Shown piece by piece: positions 6,655 to 13,709 of a stretch of DNA of 14,416 nt. The stretch's first letter is position 1. Every line of letters begins with the position of its first letter. Position numbers and translations under genes: made by a program. Under the pieces are notes generated by a model. It made no database searches and was not told the origin of the DNA. It worked only from the letters and a program-made list of their open reading frames with translations. This stretch comes from Firmicutes bacterium UBA5010 (GTDB lineage Bacteria > Bacillota > Clostridia > Tissierellales > Sedimentibacteraceae), in the NCBI GenBank assembly GCA_002396645.1, contig DGYI01000003.1, positions 1-14,416 of the forward strand. Reading direction: 5' to 3'.

Positions 6655-7371
6655 ATGAATAATATTAACACCTCGACATTAGATAGCAGAGAAATTGCTG
6701 AAATGCTAGAAATATCGCACTGGCAAATTCTAAGAAAATTGGAAGGTATAAAAGGGAAAAAAGGAATTCTTGAAATTTTAGGAGACAACAATTTTGTTGT
6801 TACCGATTATTTTATAAAATCAACATACTTATCAGAACAAAACAAAGAAATGCCGTGTTACCAATTTACCAAAATGGGATGTGAATTTATAGCAAATAAA
6901 TTTACCGGTGAAAAAGGTATAATTTTTACTGCGAAGTATGTTAAGAGATTCAACGATATGGAGCAATCTAACTTTCATACAGTTCAACCTGTTTTATTGC
7001 CTGAGCAAAAAGAATTAAACAAAGATATGAAAGAAGCATATAAACAAGCAAAATTTATATCAAATATTATGGAGAATGCCGGAGCTAGTGCTGAATCTAA
7101 GTTAAATGCAATTAATAAGATATATGCCTCTGTTGGCATAGATTTACTAGAAGATAAGCCTATATATAAAAATGTTACTGATTTAGAGTTTGATATGTTA
7201 TTTCAAGAAATAGTTAATATGTTTACGAAAATGCATAATATCGAATGTCAGAATTACATAATTAATATAAAAAATGATGATAGCATAGATAATAATTTGA
7301 AGAAAAATCTTTTATCTTTTTACCTATGTGCGTATAAAACAGTTATTAAAAATAAGCTACGTATATTATAA
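6655..7371 (+). CDS. Phage regulatory protein, Rha family
   Basis: A 238-residue protein. Residues about 8-103 form the Rha (pRha) domain: TLDSREIAEMLEISHWQILRKLEGI, then DNNFVVTDYFIKSTYLSEQNKEMPCYQFTKMGCEFIANKFTGEKGIIFTAKYVKRFNDME. The CY.(F/L)TK.GCE..ANK.TG.KG..FTA.YV..FN.ME string is the family hallmark. Rha proteins are phage-encoded regulators first seen in lambdoid phages. The C-terminal about 135 residues include an acidic/basic helical part (EQKELNKDMKEAYKQAKFI) and no recognised domain. AGGAGAG at 6641-6647 precedes the ATG. There is no clear plus-strand promoter between it and the RHH gene, so the two may be co-transcribed. Its 3' end overlaps the tail of the convergent minus-strand ORF by 52 bases. 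Confidence 0.88.
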   Translation: MNNINTSTLDSREIAEMLEISHWQILRKLEGIKGKKGILEILGDNNFVVTDYFIKSTYLSEQNKEMPCYQFTKMGCEFIANKFTGEKGIIFTAKYVKRFNDMEQSNFHTVQPVLLPEQKELNKDMKEAYKQAKFISNIMENAGASAESKLNAINKIYASVGIDLLEDKPIYKNVTDLEFDMLFQEIVNMFTKMHNIECQNYIINIKNDDSIDNNLKKNLLSFYLCAYKTVIKNKLRIL

Positions 7372-8321
7372 AATTGTAATTGAATTTTATGTACAAATAT
7401 AGTAAAATAATATTGAGAAATACAGGTATTTATTGCCTGTATTTTTATATTGTGTGATAGAACACAAAGCTGAGCCGGCATTACTACTTTCTTTTCGCAG
7501 CTTACGCAGATTGAAATTAGAATATTAGCTCTTACGGTTCCGTTATCACTTATGAAAACATCTCTTGTAAGGTTATTTGTCATTAATCTTCCTGTAAATA
7601 GTGCGTTGCAAATCTCAGTAAATCTAGGCAAAAAAGCACCGTCATATACTGAAGGAATACAAAGTTCAAAGAAGTTAGTTAATACAAGATCTCCTCCGTT
7701 TCCAGGAGCTGTAATCGGGAAGAATGCTGTTAAAACTTGAGTTGCAGGGCAAGATCCTCCTGAACCTTCATCCAAGTATCTGACTTCCATATCAATTCTT
7801 ACTAAGCCTTGAATTGTTACGTTTTGACTTCCGAATACAGGAGTTCCTCTTCCCATAGCGTCACAGCATGATGTATCTATATATATAATTTTTTCTGAGA
7901 ATTTTCCGTCTGGACCTACCACTTTTTCGTCCTGTCCGCCGCATTGAACGAACTGAGCTCCTTGAAGAGTAGTTTCAGGTTTTATTCTGAAGTTATCCGG
8001 TGAAGCACTGTTTGTAGGATCAAAGAACTTAGTAACATTTATAAAGTTTATTCCTACAATAGTTGATCCTGCCGGTAATCTCGGAGCAAAAGTTAGTTCG
8101 TGTGCAAATGAAATACCTTGTAGGTTAAATAAGGCTGCATCATATATTTTTTGTACATATACCGGTTCAAGTATTACATCATCTAAATTTCCGCTCCACT
8201 CACATCCTGATTGACCTATACAGCATTTTTCTCTTATAATGTTTGTATCAGGACTGACATTGCCGTTATTGTTACTATTATTAAAATTGTTGTTGCAATT
8301 GTTATTGTTTGCGCATGTCAT
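7320..8321 (-). CDS. Asn-rich N-terminus, Cys-containing protein of unknown function, tail probably altered
   Basis: A 333-residue ORF with no signal peptide. Residues 3-26 are almost only Asn. A compact body (about 30-288) has paired cysteines (KCC at 33-34, SCC at 152-153, ICVSC near 271-275) and beta-rich segments such as LEPVYVQKIYDAALFNLQG, GPDGKFSEKIIYIDTS and TNFFELCIPSVYDGAF. It recalls unannotated conserved proteins of spore-forming clostridia, possibly spore-coat related, but I cannot prove this. AGGAGG (complement of 8331-8336) lies nine bases before the ATG. From about residue 290 (near 7454) the composition changes to hydrophobic/basic, the frame runs through a terminator hairpin and antisense to the Rha gene. 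The last about 45 residues are therefore unlikely to be native; the functional end may be near 7455. Confidence 0.7.
   Translation of the reverse strand: MTCANNNNCNNNFNNSNNNGNVSPDTNIIREKCCIGQSGCEWSGNLDDVILEPVYVQKIYDAALFNLQGISFAHELTFAPRLPAGSTIVGINFINVTKFFDPTNSASPDNFRIKPETTLQGAQFVQCGGQDEKVVGPDGKFSEKIIYIDTSCCDAMGRGTPVFGSQNVTIQGLVRIDMEVRYLDEGSGGSCPATQVLTAFFPITAPGNGGDLVLTNFFELCIPSVYDGAFLPRFTEICNALFTGRLMTNNLTRDVFISDNGTVRANILISICVSCEKKVVMPAQLCVLSHNIKIQAINTCISQYYFTIFVHKIQLQFYNIRSLFLITVLYAHR
7418..7446 (+). terminator. Terminator between convergent Rha and Asn-rich protein genes
   Basis: 9-bp stem AAATACAGG / CCTGTATTT (7418-7426 with 7436-7444) and 9-base loop; the T run is five long, partly within the stem. 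It follows the Rha gene. It also lies inside the minus-strand ORF. Confidence 0.75.
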
Positions 8322-8457
8322 GCAAATATACCTCCTCTAGGTTTAATTTACTTTAATATATTCGTTTATAAAAATCTTGTTACTAAATATGCTATGCAAA
8401 GTGACACATAAATGAGATAAAATTATATTTTATACCATATTTATGTTGAATTTTTTC

Positions 8458-8485
8458 TTGTCATGGGTTAAAGTATTAGTAGAAT
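8458..8485 (+). promoter_or_regulatory. Possible promoter for the cyclophilin gene
   Basis: TTGTCA at 8458-8463, 16-base spacer, TAGAAT at 8480-8485. A second TATAAT at 8512-8517 lacks a clear -35 box. Either would give a leader containing the palindromic element. Confidence 0.35.
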
Positions 8486-8535
8486 AAAATTTTTTATAGC
8501 ATAAAATGTTTTATAATCATCTTATGCAAATAATA

Positions 8536-8598
8536 AGAGTGAAAGAGTGAAGAAAAAATTCTTCATTCTAAAATTATTCTAACGCCACGAAGTGGCAT
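8536..8598. repeat. Palindromic repeat-like element in the cyclophilin leader
   Basis: Tandem GAGTGAA copies (8538 and 8546) run into an 11-bp hairpin (8544-8554 with 8559-8569, one G-T pair). It is followed by a short perfect palindrome GCCAC-gaa-GTGGC (8584-8596). The combination looks like a small dispersed palindromic element. It ends directly before the cyclophilin ribosome binding site (GGAGG at 8602-8606). Confidence 0.5.
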
Positions 8599-8610
8599 AA
8601 TGGAGGAAAT

Positions 8611-9132
8611 ATGAAATTACCTGTAGTAACATTTGAATTTGAAAATGGAGATATAATGAAAGCGGAGCTTTATCCCGAAATAGCTGATAATACTGTTAGA
8701 AACTTTATATCTCTGATAAATAAAGGATTTTATGACGGCAAAATTTTTCACAGAGTCATAAAGGAATTTATGATACAAGGAGGTTGTCCGGACGGAACAG
8801 GCATGGGCGGACCGGGCTATAGCATAAAAGGTGAATTTGAACTGAACGGATTTAAGAACGATTTAAAACATACAGATGGTGTTTTATCTATGGCAAGGGC
8901 TATGGCACCTGATTCGGGTGGTTCTCAGTTTTTTATTATGCACAGAAATTCTCCCCATCTTGACGGACAATATGCTGCCTTCGGAAAGCTCATAGAAGGC
9001 ATGGAAGTAGTAGATAAGATAGCTAATTCCAAAACAGATCATATGGATAGACCAAAAGAAGAAGTAAAATTAAAAAAGGTAACAGTAGATACCTTTGGGG
9101 AAAAATACGAAGATCCTGAAACAATAATATAA
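8611..9132 (+). CDS. Cyclophilin-type peptidyl-prolyl cis-trans isomerase
   Basis: A 173-residue cytoplasmic enzyme (no signal peptide) that interconverts cis and trans X-Pro bonds during protein folding. Family landmarks: FHRVI with catalytic Arg48, FMIQGG with Phe53, Met54 and Gln56, a DG.LSMARA strand, GGSQFFI with Phe107/Phe108, and LDG.YAAFGK. The position of human cyclophilin A Trp121 is His116 here, as often in bacterial cyclophilins, so weak cyclosporin binding is expected. The length is typical of single-domain bacterial forms. GGAGG at 8602-8606 precedes the ATG. It is monocistronic, with a terminator directly after it. Confidence 0.95.
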   Translation: MKLPVVTFEFENGDIMKAELYPEIADNTVRNFISLINKGFYDGKIFHRVIKEFMIQGGCPDGTGMGGPGYSIKGEFELNGFKNDLKHTDGVLSMARAMAPDSGGSQFFIMHRNSPHLDGQYAAFGKLIEGMEVVDKIANSKTDHMDRPKEEVKLKKVTVDTFGEKYEDPETII

Positions 9133-9137
9133 TCAAG

Positions 9138-9172
9138 AAAACAGCGGACTTTATGAAGTCCACTGTTTTTTT
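9138..9172. terminator. Terminator between cyclophilin and MCP genes
   Basis: ACAG-c-GGACTT (9141-9151) pairs with AAGTCC-a-CTGT (9156-9166) around a TATG loop, followed by a T run to 9172 on the plus strand. The A-rich flank gives TTTTCTT on the minus strand, so it can also stop the convergent MCP transcript. Confidence 0.85.
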
Positions 9173-9209
9173 ATCTAATAGGGAATAGAGCTTTCCTATT
9201 AGATATTTG
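9171..9209. repeat. Palindrome at the MCP stop codon, related to one at 11625-11665
   Basis: ATCTAATAGG (9173-9182) pairs with CCTATTAGAT (9195-9204), extended by three inner pairs. The MCP stop codon lies in the right arm. The left arm and loop (TTATCTAA..GGGAA..AG..CTTTC.TATTAGATA) match the palindrome downstream of upp. Confidence 0.6.
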
Positions 9210-10938
9210 CAGTGTTTTTTTGCAGCTTGAATTTTTCAACCTCATGGCGCAGAGAAACTGCTTGCGCTGACATTTCTTCACTTGTTGCTGAATTTTCCTC
9301 CGCATTTGCAGCATTAGTTTGTACAATGGCAGATATTTGAGAAATTCCTTCTTTGATATGCTCAATTGAAATTGACTGTTCAGAAGAAGATCTTTCAATT
9401 CTTTCAAAGCTGTCAACTACACTGGAAGAACTAACTCCGATTCTATGCAGAATTTGTGCTGTTTGTTCTGTAATTTCTGTACCTTTTGCCACCGCTTGAA
9501 TTGAAGCGTTAATAAGCTCGACTGTTTTTTTAGCTGCATCGGCAGATTTTTCAGCAAGAGCTCTAACTTCATCTGCAACTACGGCAAATCCCTTTCCTGC
9601 ATTTCCGGCACGAGCTGCCTCAATTGCTGCATTTAATGCAAGGATATTTGTTTGGAATGCAATACCCTCAATAGCCTCTGTTATGTTAGCAATTTGATTT
9701 GAAGCTTGTTTAATATCTTCCATAGCATTAGTAAGTTGATCCATATGAGTATTTCCTTCAGCTACATCTACTCTGGTTTGTTGAACGTATAAAGCTGAAG
9801 CATTTACGACTGAAGAATTTTCTTCAATTTGTTCTGCAATTTTTTCAATAGAAGCACTTAGTTCCTGTATAGAAGCTGCCTGTTGCGTTGAACCGGCTGC
9901 AAGTGATTGAGCCCCGCTTGATACTTGATAAGAACCTGTGGATACTTGGTCAGCTGCTGTATTAATTTGTGTAATAGTTTCACTGATACTTGAAATCATT
10001 TTATACATAGATTGTGTTAATGGCGCGAAATCTCCGGTATATAGTTCAGGAACCTTACTTTCGATTGTAAAATCTCCATTTGCCGTACCATCTAAACTGG
10101 ATTTAAGATCCTCAACAATTGCTGTCAGGTTGTTTGACATATGTCTGAATGTTCGTGCAAGGATTCCGGTTTCATCCTTTGAATCCCAGTCGATATTGAT
10201 ATTAAAGTCTCCGTTAGATAATTTGGTTGCTACGTCCACAATTTGATTAATCGGCTTAGAGATACTGCGAGATATCCAAAGTCCGATTAATATCGCAAAA
10301 ACTATACCAATAAGTACTATACAAATTAATAATAGCCCCGTATTAGTTATTAAGCTTTGATTGGTAATAAGTGACGAAGATGCATAATCTTTATTAAAAT
10401 TAAATAGATCTGTAATCGATACATTTACTAATGTCGCTTTTTCGTACAGATCGCCTTCTGGTGATAATACAGCTATTGCCTCTTTACGTCGATTGTTGTC
10501 CATAGCAGCCGGACTGTTTATGTAATTCTGAACTCCTTGATAAAATAAATCAAAATCAGTTTCCAAACGGGCAATTATCTTTATTGATGCTACATCTGTT
10601 CCCTTATACCTTTCCAGCATAGTATTATATTTTACTATATTTTGTTTTATAATATCATGCTGCTCTTTTATATTAGCAATTGTAGCTTCTTTATCTGCTT
10701 TGTTATCAACAAGTGCCACCCTGTAAAGATTTTTTCTCATTGCTTCAAAAGAAGATGATATATCAGTAACACACTCTAATGCTGCGACTGTATCTTCATA
10801 TACAATAGCATATGTATTGCCAACATTACTAATACCGCTGAATCCCATGATGCCAACTACACCGGCAATTGCAGCTACCACAAGGAAACCGAGGGTAATT
10901 TTAAAACTGATTTTCAAATTTCTTAACCATTTTTTCAT
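9199..10938 (-). CDS. Methyl-accepting chemotaxis protein
   Basis: A 579-residue membrane chemoreceptor. TM1 is at about 12-34. A four-helix-bundle-like extracellular sensor follows (about 36-195) with a predicted helical pattern, then TM2 at about 200-222 and HAMP at about 222-275 (RSISKPINQIVDVATKLSNGDF). The long signalling coiled coil ends in the invariant hairpin tip (about 424-465: EGIAFQTNILALNAAIEAAR, GFAVVADEVRALAEKS), which contacts CheA and CheW. Gln/Glu pairs suitable for methylation flank the tip. It lacks a C-terminal pentapeptide tether. AGGAGG is visible upstream of the ATG. The ligand is unknown; a 4HB sensor usually implies small molecules. No chemotaxis genes adjoin it, so it is an orphan receptor gene here. 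Confidence 0.95.
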   Translation of the reverse strand: MKKWLRNLKISFKITLGFLVVAAIAGVVGIMGFSGISNVGNTYAIVYEDTVAALECVTDISSSFEAMRKNLYRVALVDNKADKEATIANIKEQHDIIKQNIVKYNTMLERYKGTDVASIKIIARLETDFDLFYQGVQNYINSPAAMDNNRRKEAIAVLSPEGDLYEKATLVNVSITDLFNFNKDYASSSLITNQSLITNTGLLLICIVLIGIVFAILIGLWISRSISKPINQIVDVATKLSNGDFNINIDWDSKDETGILARTFRHMSNNLTAIVEDLKSSLDGTANGDFTIESKVPELYTGDFAPLTQSMYKMISSISETITQINTAADQVSTGSYQVSSGAQSLAAGSTQQAASIQELSASIEKIAEQIEENSSVVNASALYVQQTRVDVAEGNTHMDQLTNAMEDIKQASNQIANITEAIEGIAFQTNILALNAAIEAARAGNAGKGFAVVADEVRALAEKSADAAKKTVELINASIQAVAKGTEITEQTAQILHRIGVSSSSVVDSFERIERSSSEQSISIEHIKEGISQISAIVQTNAANAEENSATSEEMSAQAVSLRHEVEKFKLQKNTANI

Positions 10939-11469
10939 AAATTCCTCCTCTAAAATAATATCGTTGTATTGTAAATTTAAATAAAATTTTTCCAGTTCCG
11001 TTTTATGTAATTATACTAAGCAGCACTAATTATTATAAAATTTCAAAAAAAATATTGCTAAATTCTTTATATAGAGTAATAATCCGATAAAATTTTGAGT
11101 AGTCCATATTTTGAATAGCAATAAAATATAAATTTTATAAGTATAAATATAAATCATTATTATACACAAGAATTATTTAAGTGTATAGTAAGTGTACAAC
11201 AATTTTAATGTTTTTTAGTATTTAAAACATAAATTGGATTATATGTAAAAATCTTATATATATATTATATATGTATCTAATATATATGGCAATATTTTTT
11301 TGTATTTTTTTTAACAAACAATAGAAACAATAATAAAAACAGATTTTTATAACAATTATCTTATAAAAGGTAAAATAAAGCTTTATATAATAAATATACA
11401 ACTTAATTGCATTATTGCTAAAAATATTTATATAAGTTAGGAAAGTTTTAACTCAAGACACTTTTATGA
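10939..11469. other. AT-rich intergenic region upstream of the MCP gene
   Basis: No ORF with codon-like structure was found. It holds the MCP leader; TATAAT boxes occur on the minus strand (11010-11015, 11032-11037) but without good -35 partners, so I do not place the MCP promoter. An inverted repeat TATACAC-N13-GTGTATA (11161-11187), followed by a near-copy GTGTACA at 11191-11197, could be an operator. The rest is low-complexity A/T. Confidence 0.5.
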
Positions 11470-11497
11470 TTGACAGCTTGCATTAAATTGCTATATT
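11470..11497 (+). promoter_or_regulatory. Plus-strand promoter in the MCP-upp gap
   Basis: TTGACA at 11470-11475, 16-base spacer, TATATT at 11492-11497 preceded by TGC (extended -10). It points away from MCP towards the 3' end of upp, where no ordinary gene lies, so it should drive a small transcript starting near 11504. Confidence 0.6.
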
Positions 11498-11524
11498 TTT
11501 CACAATTGAAGCGAGGATGCACAG

Positions 11525-11605
11525 ATGAGTAACCAGCATTCATCTCATCAAAAAACTAAACATAGGAAAAAACTACCCCTCAAGATTGAGGGGCAAGGGG
11601 TTTGA
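11525..11605 (+). CDS. Possible 26-codon basic peptide ORF (or small RNA)
   Basis: Downstream of a good promoter, GCGAGG at 11511-11516 lies eight bases before ATG 11525. The ORF reads MSNQHSSHQKTKHRKK then LPLKIEGQGV and stops at 11603-11605. It is rich in His, Lys, Ser and Gln with no hydrophobic segment. Its 3' half includes the palindrome 11576-11593, which on the minus strand works as a terminator. The alternative is that the transcript is a structured non-coding RNA: GATGAG (11524-11529) can pair with CTCATC (11544-11549), and GGGG at 11590-11593 and 11597-11600 compete for the same CCCC. I recognise neither peptide nor RNA family. Confidence 0.3.
   Translation: MSNQHSSHQKTKHRKKLPLKIEGQGV
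11563..11593 (-). terminator. Minus-strand terminator downstream of upp
   Basis: Perfect palindrome CCCCTCAAGATTGAGGGG (11576-11593). On the minus strand it is followed by TAG and then six T. It lies about 120 bases after the upp stop and is the best stop signal for that transcript. Confidence 0.6.
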
Positions 11606-11622
11606 TTTTAACATAGTTAAAT

Positions 11623-11665
11623 CATTTATCTAACTGGGAAAAGGAACTTTCATATTAGATAAATG
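11623..11665. repeat. Palindrome downstream of upp, related to 9171-9209
   Basis: CATTTATCTAA (11623-11633) and TTAGATAAATG (11655-11665) are perfect 11-bp arms with a 21-base centre (GGGAAAAGGAACTTTC). The sequence matches the palindrome at the MCP stop in arms and centre. It is not followed by a T run on either strand. Confidence 0.65.
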
Positions 11666-11714
11666 AAAAATCGTAATGATTCTTCTATAGAGCAAAAAAA
11701 CTTGTTTTGTTTTT

Positions 11715-12347
11715 TTATTTAGTTCCAAACAATCTATCTCCGGCATCTCCAAGACCCGGAACAATATATCCGTACTCATTCATTTCTTTATCAATTACAG
11801 GGGTATATATTTCGATATCCGGATGAGCCTCGGTTAATTTTTTTATACCGAGTTCTGAACAAACAAGATGCATTGATTTTATATTTTTTACACCATGTTT
11901 TTTAAGTAGATTTACAGCGCCTATCATTGAGCCGCCTGTTGCAAGCATTGGCTCTGTTATAATAACTACTCTGCTTTCTACATCCTTAGGAAGCTTGCAG
12001 TAATATTCAACAGGCTCTAAAGTTTCTTCGTTTCTGTACAGTCCGATATGACCTACCTTTGCATTAGGTATCAAGTCCAATATTCCGTCTACCAATCCAA
12101 GACCTGCTCTGAGGATAGGCACTATAGCAAGATCATATCCGGCTAACTCCTTTCCGACCATAGGAGATAATGGAGTTTCAATCTCCTTGTCTTGTAAAGG
12201 GAGGTTTCTGGTAACTTCGTAAGCCATGAGCATTGCTATTTCTCTTGCTAATTCTCTGAAATCTTTTGAGGTAGTATTTTTGTCTCTTAGAATTGAAATT
12301 TTATGTTGAATTAAAGGGTGGGTAATTAAAGTTACATTTGGCTGCAT
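11715..12347 (-). CDS. upp: Uracil phosphoribosyltransferase
   Basis: A 210-residue cytosolic salvage enzyme: uracil + PRPP gives UMP + pyrophosphate. Landmarks: an N-terminal HPLIQHKISILRD..T motif, VPILRAGLGLVDG (about 76-88), the PRPP loop EPMLATGGS (132-140) and the C-terminal uracil-binding signature GLGDAGDRLFGTK. The usual first residue of the PRPP loop is Asp (DPMLATGGS); here it is Glu132, a conservative but uncommon change. The length is normal. AAGGAG precedes the ATG. It is divergent from acpS and has a promoter at 12452-12480, with a stable inverted repeat in its leader. A terminator lies about 120 bases after the stop. Confidence 0.97.
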   Translation of the reverse strand: MQPNVTLITHPLIQHKISILRDKNTTSKDFRELAREIAMLMAYEVTRNLPLQDKEIETPLSPMVGKELAGYDLAIVPILRAGLGLVDGILDLIPNAKVGHIGLYRNEETLEPVEYYCKLPKDVESRVVIITEPMLATGGSMIGAVNLLKKHGVKNIKSMHLVCSELGIKKLTEAHPDIEIYTPVIDKEMNEYGYIVPGLGDAGDRLFGTK

Positions 12348-12376
12348 ATAAATCTCCTTATATATTAAAATTTATA

Positions 12377-12429
12377 TATAAGTTGAATATTTTCCTCTCT
12401 GAAAAGAAAAAATTAGAGTTCAACTTATA
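12377..12429 (-). promoter_or_regulatory. Hairpin in the upp leader
   Basis: TATAAGTTGAA (12377-12387) pairs perfectly with TTCAACTTATA (12419-12429), with an inner CTCT/AGAG pairing. It lies between the upp promoter and ribosome binding site. It has no T run in the right place for an attenuator and no recognisable PyrR site, so its role is open (leader stability or regulation). Confidence 0.45.
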
Positions 12430-12451
12430 CAGGTAAAAAATTTTCTATTTA

Positions 12452-12480
12452 ATTTTAACACCATGTGTTATATAATTCAA
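12452..12480 (-). promoter_or_regulatory. Promoter of upp, divergent from acpS
   Basis: Read on the minus strand: TTGAAT (12480-12475), 17-base spacer, TAAAAT (12457-12452) preceded by TGT. A plus-strand TATAAT at 12471-12476 may serve acpS. The palindrome TAACAC-cat-GTGTTA (12456-12470) lies between and touches both -10 boxes, so it could be a shared operator. Confidence 0.6.
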
Positions 12481-12573
12481 GAGTGAAAATGAGTATAGAT
12501 AAGAATAAAAGCATATAAAAGACTGCAAGTATTGGAAATAATTATTATAAATAGAAAAAGGAGCTTATATACT

Positions 12574-12945
12574 ATGATAATAGGTGTCGGAGTTGACATA
12601 GTTCAAGTTGATAGAATACAAAAAAATATTGAGAAACAGAAATTTATAGATAAAGTTTATACAGACAAAGAAAAGGAATATTTAATAAAAAGGAAACTCA
12701 ATCCTCAAACGGCTGCAGGTTTGTTTGCTGCTAAGGAAGCTGTATCTAAAGCTTTAGGCACAGGTATTTCAGGATTTAACATAACTGACATAGAAATATT
12801 AAAGGATGAATTTAATAAGCCTGAAATAATGCTTCACAACAATGCTTTGAAAATATCTAAGGATAAAGGTATAGATAAAATTAATATTTCCATATCCCAT
12901 GAAAAAGACTATGCAATTGCATTTGCCGTTGCAGAAAGATATTAG
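12574..12945 (+). CDS. acpS: Holo-[acyl-carrier-protein] synthase
   Basis: A 123-residue enzyme that transfers 4'-phosphopantetheine from CoA to a serine of apo-ACP, activating fatty-acid synthesis. Landmarks: the N-terminal MIIGVGVDIVQVDRI with magnesium ligand Asp8, FAAKEAVSKALGTG (Glu55 as second ligand), and the C-terminal ISISHEKDYAIAFAVAE. The length is typical of the AcpS family. I start it at ATG 12574, where the family's conserved N-terminus begins; AAGGAG sits ten bases upstream. An in-frame TTG at 12532 would add 14 atypical residues. It is divergent from upp and probably the first gene of an acpS-lipoprotein transcript. Confidence 0.96.
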   Translation: MIIGVGVDIVQVDRIQKNIEKQKFIDKVYTDKEKEYLIKRKLNPQTAAGLFAAKEAVSKALGTGISGFNITDIEILKDEFNKPEIMLHNNALKISKDKGIDKINISISHEKDYAIAFAVAERY

Positions 12946-13010
12946 ACATAAAAGCTTGAATATACTAATATAATTTTATAAAAGTATTTCAATGGGGAAG
13001 GTTTAAATAA

Positions 13011-13580
13011 ATGAAAAATAATAAAAAAGCAGGCACCAAACCCACGCACAAATCTTTCTTTTCTTTATGTAATTGGTGCATACTGATTATAGCTGTACTT
13101 GTGATTATTTTATTTTCAACGGGATGCAGCTTTAGAGAAACAGAATATACTGCACCTAAAAAATACTATTCAGAAATTTTAATGACTACACATTCTGATT
13201 CCGAAAAACAAAATGTTAAATATAATATGAAGATACTATGCAATGACGAAGAATACAAAATAATAATAAATCACGGCAATGTAAATTTCTTTATTCAACT
13301 TACCGATGGAAAATGCACCCTAATAAATGACAAGTTTACTGATAATCAAATACTTGGAAGCCTGACCGTTTTTGAAAATCTATATAATGAAATAGACCTT
13401 GATAAATTTACAGGTCTGAAGAGTAAGGCCTCAAACACTGTAGAAGCATATGAAGGTTTGTACAAATACGTTTTGGAATACAATAAAAATAACTTCAGCC
13501 CCCAAAAATTATATATATATAAGGATGATTTTATTATTAAAACTTTTGAGTATAATAATGTTGAATTGTACAAACAATAA
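13011..13580 (+). CDS. GerS/YdcC-like lipoprotein
   Basis: A 189-residue exported lipoprotein. A long basic N-terminus (1-16) is followed by a hydrophobic stretch at about 21-35 and lipobox FSTGC with Cys39. The rest is a single beta-rich domain (YYSEILMTTHSD..., YKIIINHGNVNFFIQL, LYIYKDDFIIKTFEY) consistent with the LolA-like fold. Position is the strongest clue: B. subtilis has acpS-ydcC-alr-ndoAI-ndoA, and the C. difficile lipoprotein GerS, needed for spore cortex hydrolysis in germination, is of similar size and also next to alr. GGGGAAGG lies before the ATG, 65 bases after acpS. A germination role is inference by synteny. Confidence 0.72.
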   Translation: MKNNKKAGTKPTHKSFFSLCNWCILIIAVLVIILFSTGCSFRETEYTAPKKYYSEILMTTHSDSEKQNVKYNMKILCNDEEYKIIINHGNVNFFIQLTDGKCTLINDKFTDNQILGSLTVFENLYNEIDLDKFTGLKSKASNTVEAYEGLYKYVLEYNKNNFSPQKLYIYKDDFIIKTFEYNNVELYKQ

Positions 13581-13640
13581 TATCAGCTTACTAAACACAA
13601 GTTTTAAGTCATCATTTACAGGTTAATACATAATTTACCG

Positions 13641-13669
13641 TTATATTTTTTGTGAAAATATGATAAAAT
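13641..13669 (+). promoter_or_regulatory. Probable promoter of ndoAI-ndoA
   Basis: TAAAAT at 13664-13669 with extended TGA, 17 bases after a weak -35 (TTATAT 13641-13646), about 40 bases before the TTG start. It would allow expression of the toxin-antitoxin pair separately from acpS. Confidence 0.5.
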
Positions 13670-13709
13670 GAGAATACAATAGTATTTTGATAATTGTGAG
13701 GTGGATAAT

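Noticed and set aside
8341..8540. Sporulation sigma factor promoter for the Asn-rich protein gene
   Set aside because: CATA-type boxes exist but the spacing to AC or ATA -35 elements does not fit sigma-K or sigma-E convincingly.
9171..9416. Minus-strand 81-codon ORF at the end of the MCP gene
   Set aside because: Out-of-frame reading of the MCP C-terminal coding sequence.
9938..10246. Plus-strand ORF inside the MCP gene
   Set aside because: Antisense shadow of a highly conserved coding region with no ribosome binding site.
11504..11605. c-di-GMP or other known riboswitch upstream of the MCP gene
   Set aside because: No match to remembered conserved cores, and the promoter points away from the MCP gene.
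11694..11716. A/T-only hairpin directly after upp as its terminator
   Set aside because: The stem is AAAAAAAC/GTTTTTTT only and too weak; the GC-rich palindrome at 11576-11593 is a better candidate.
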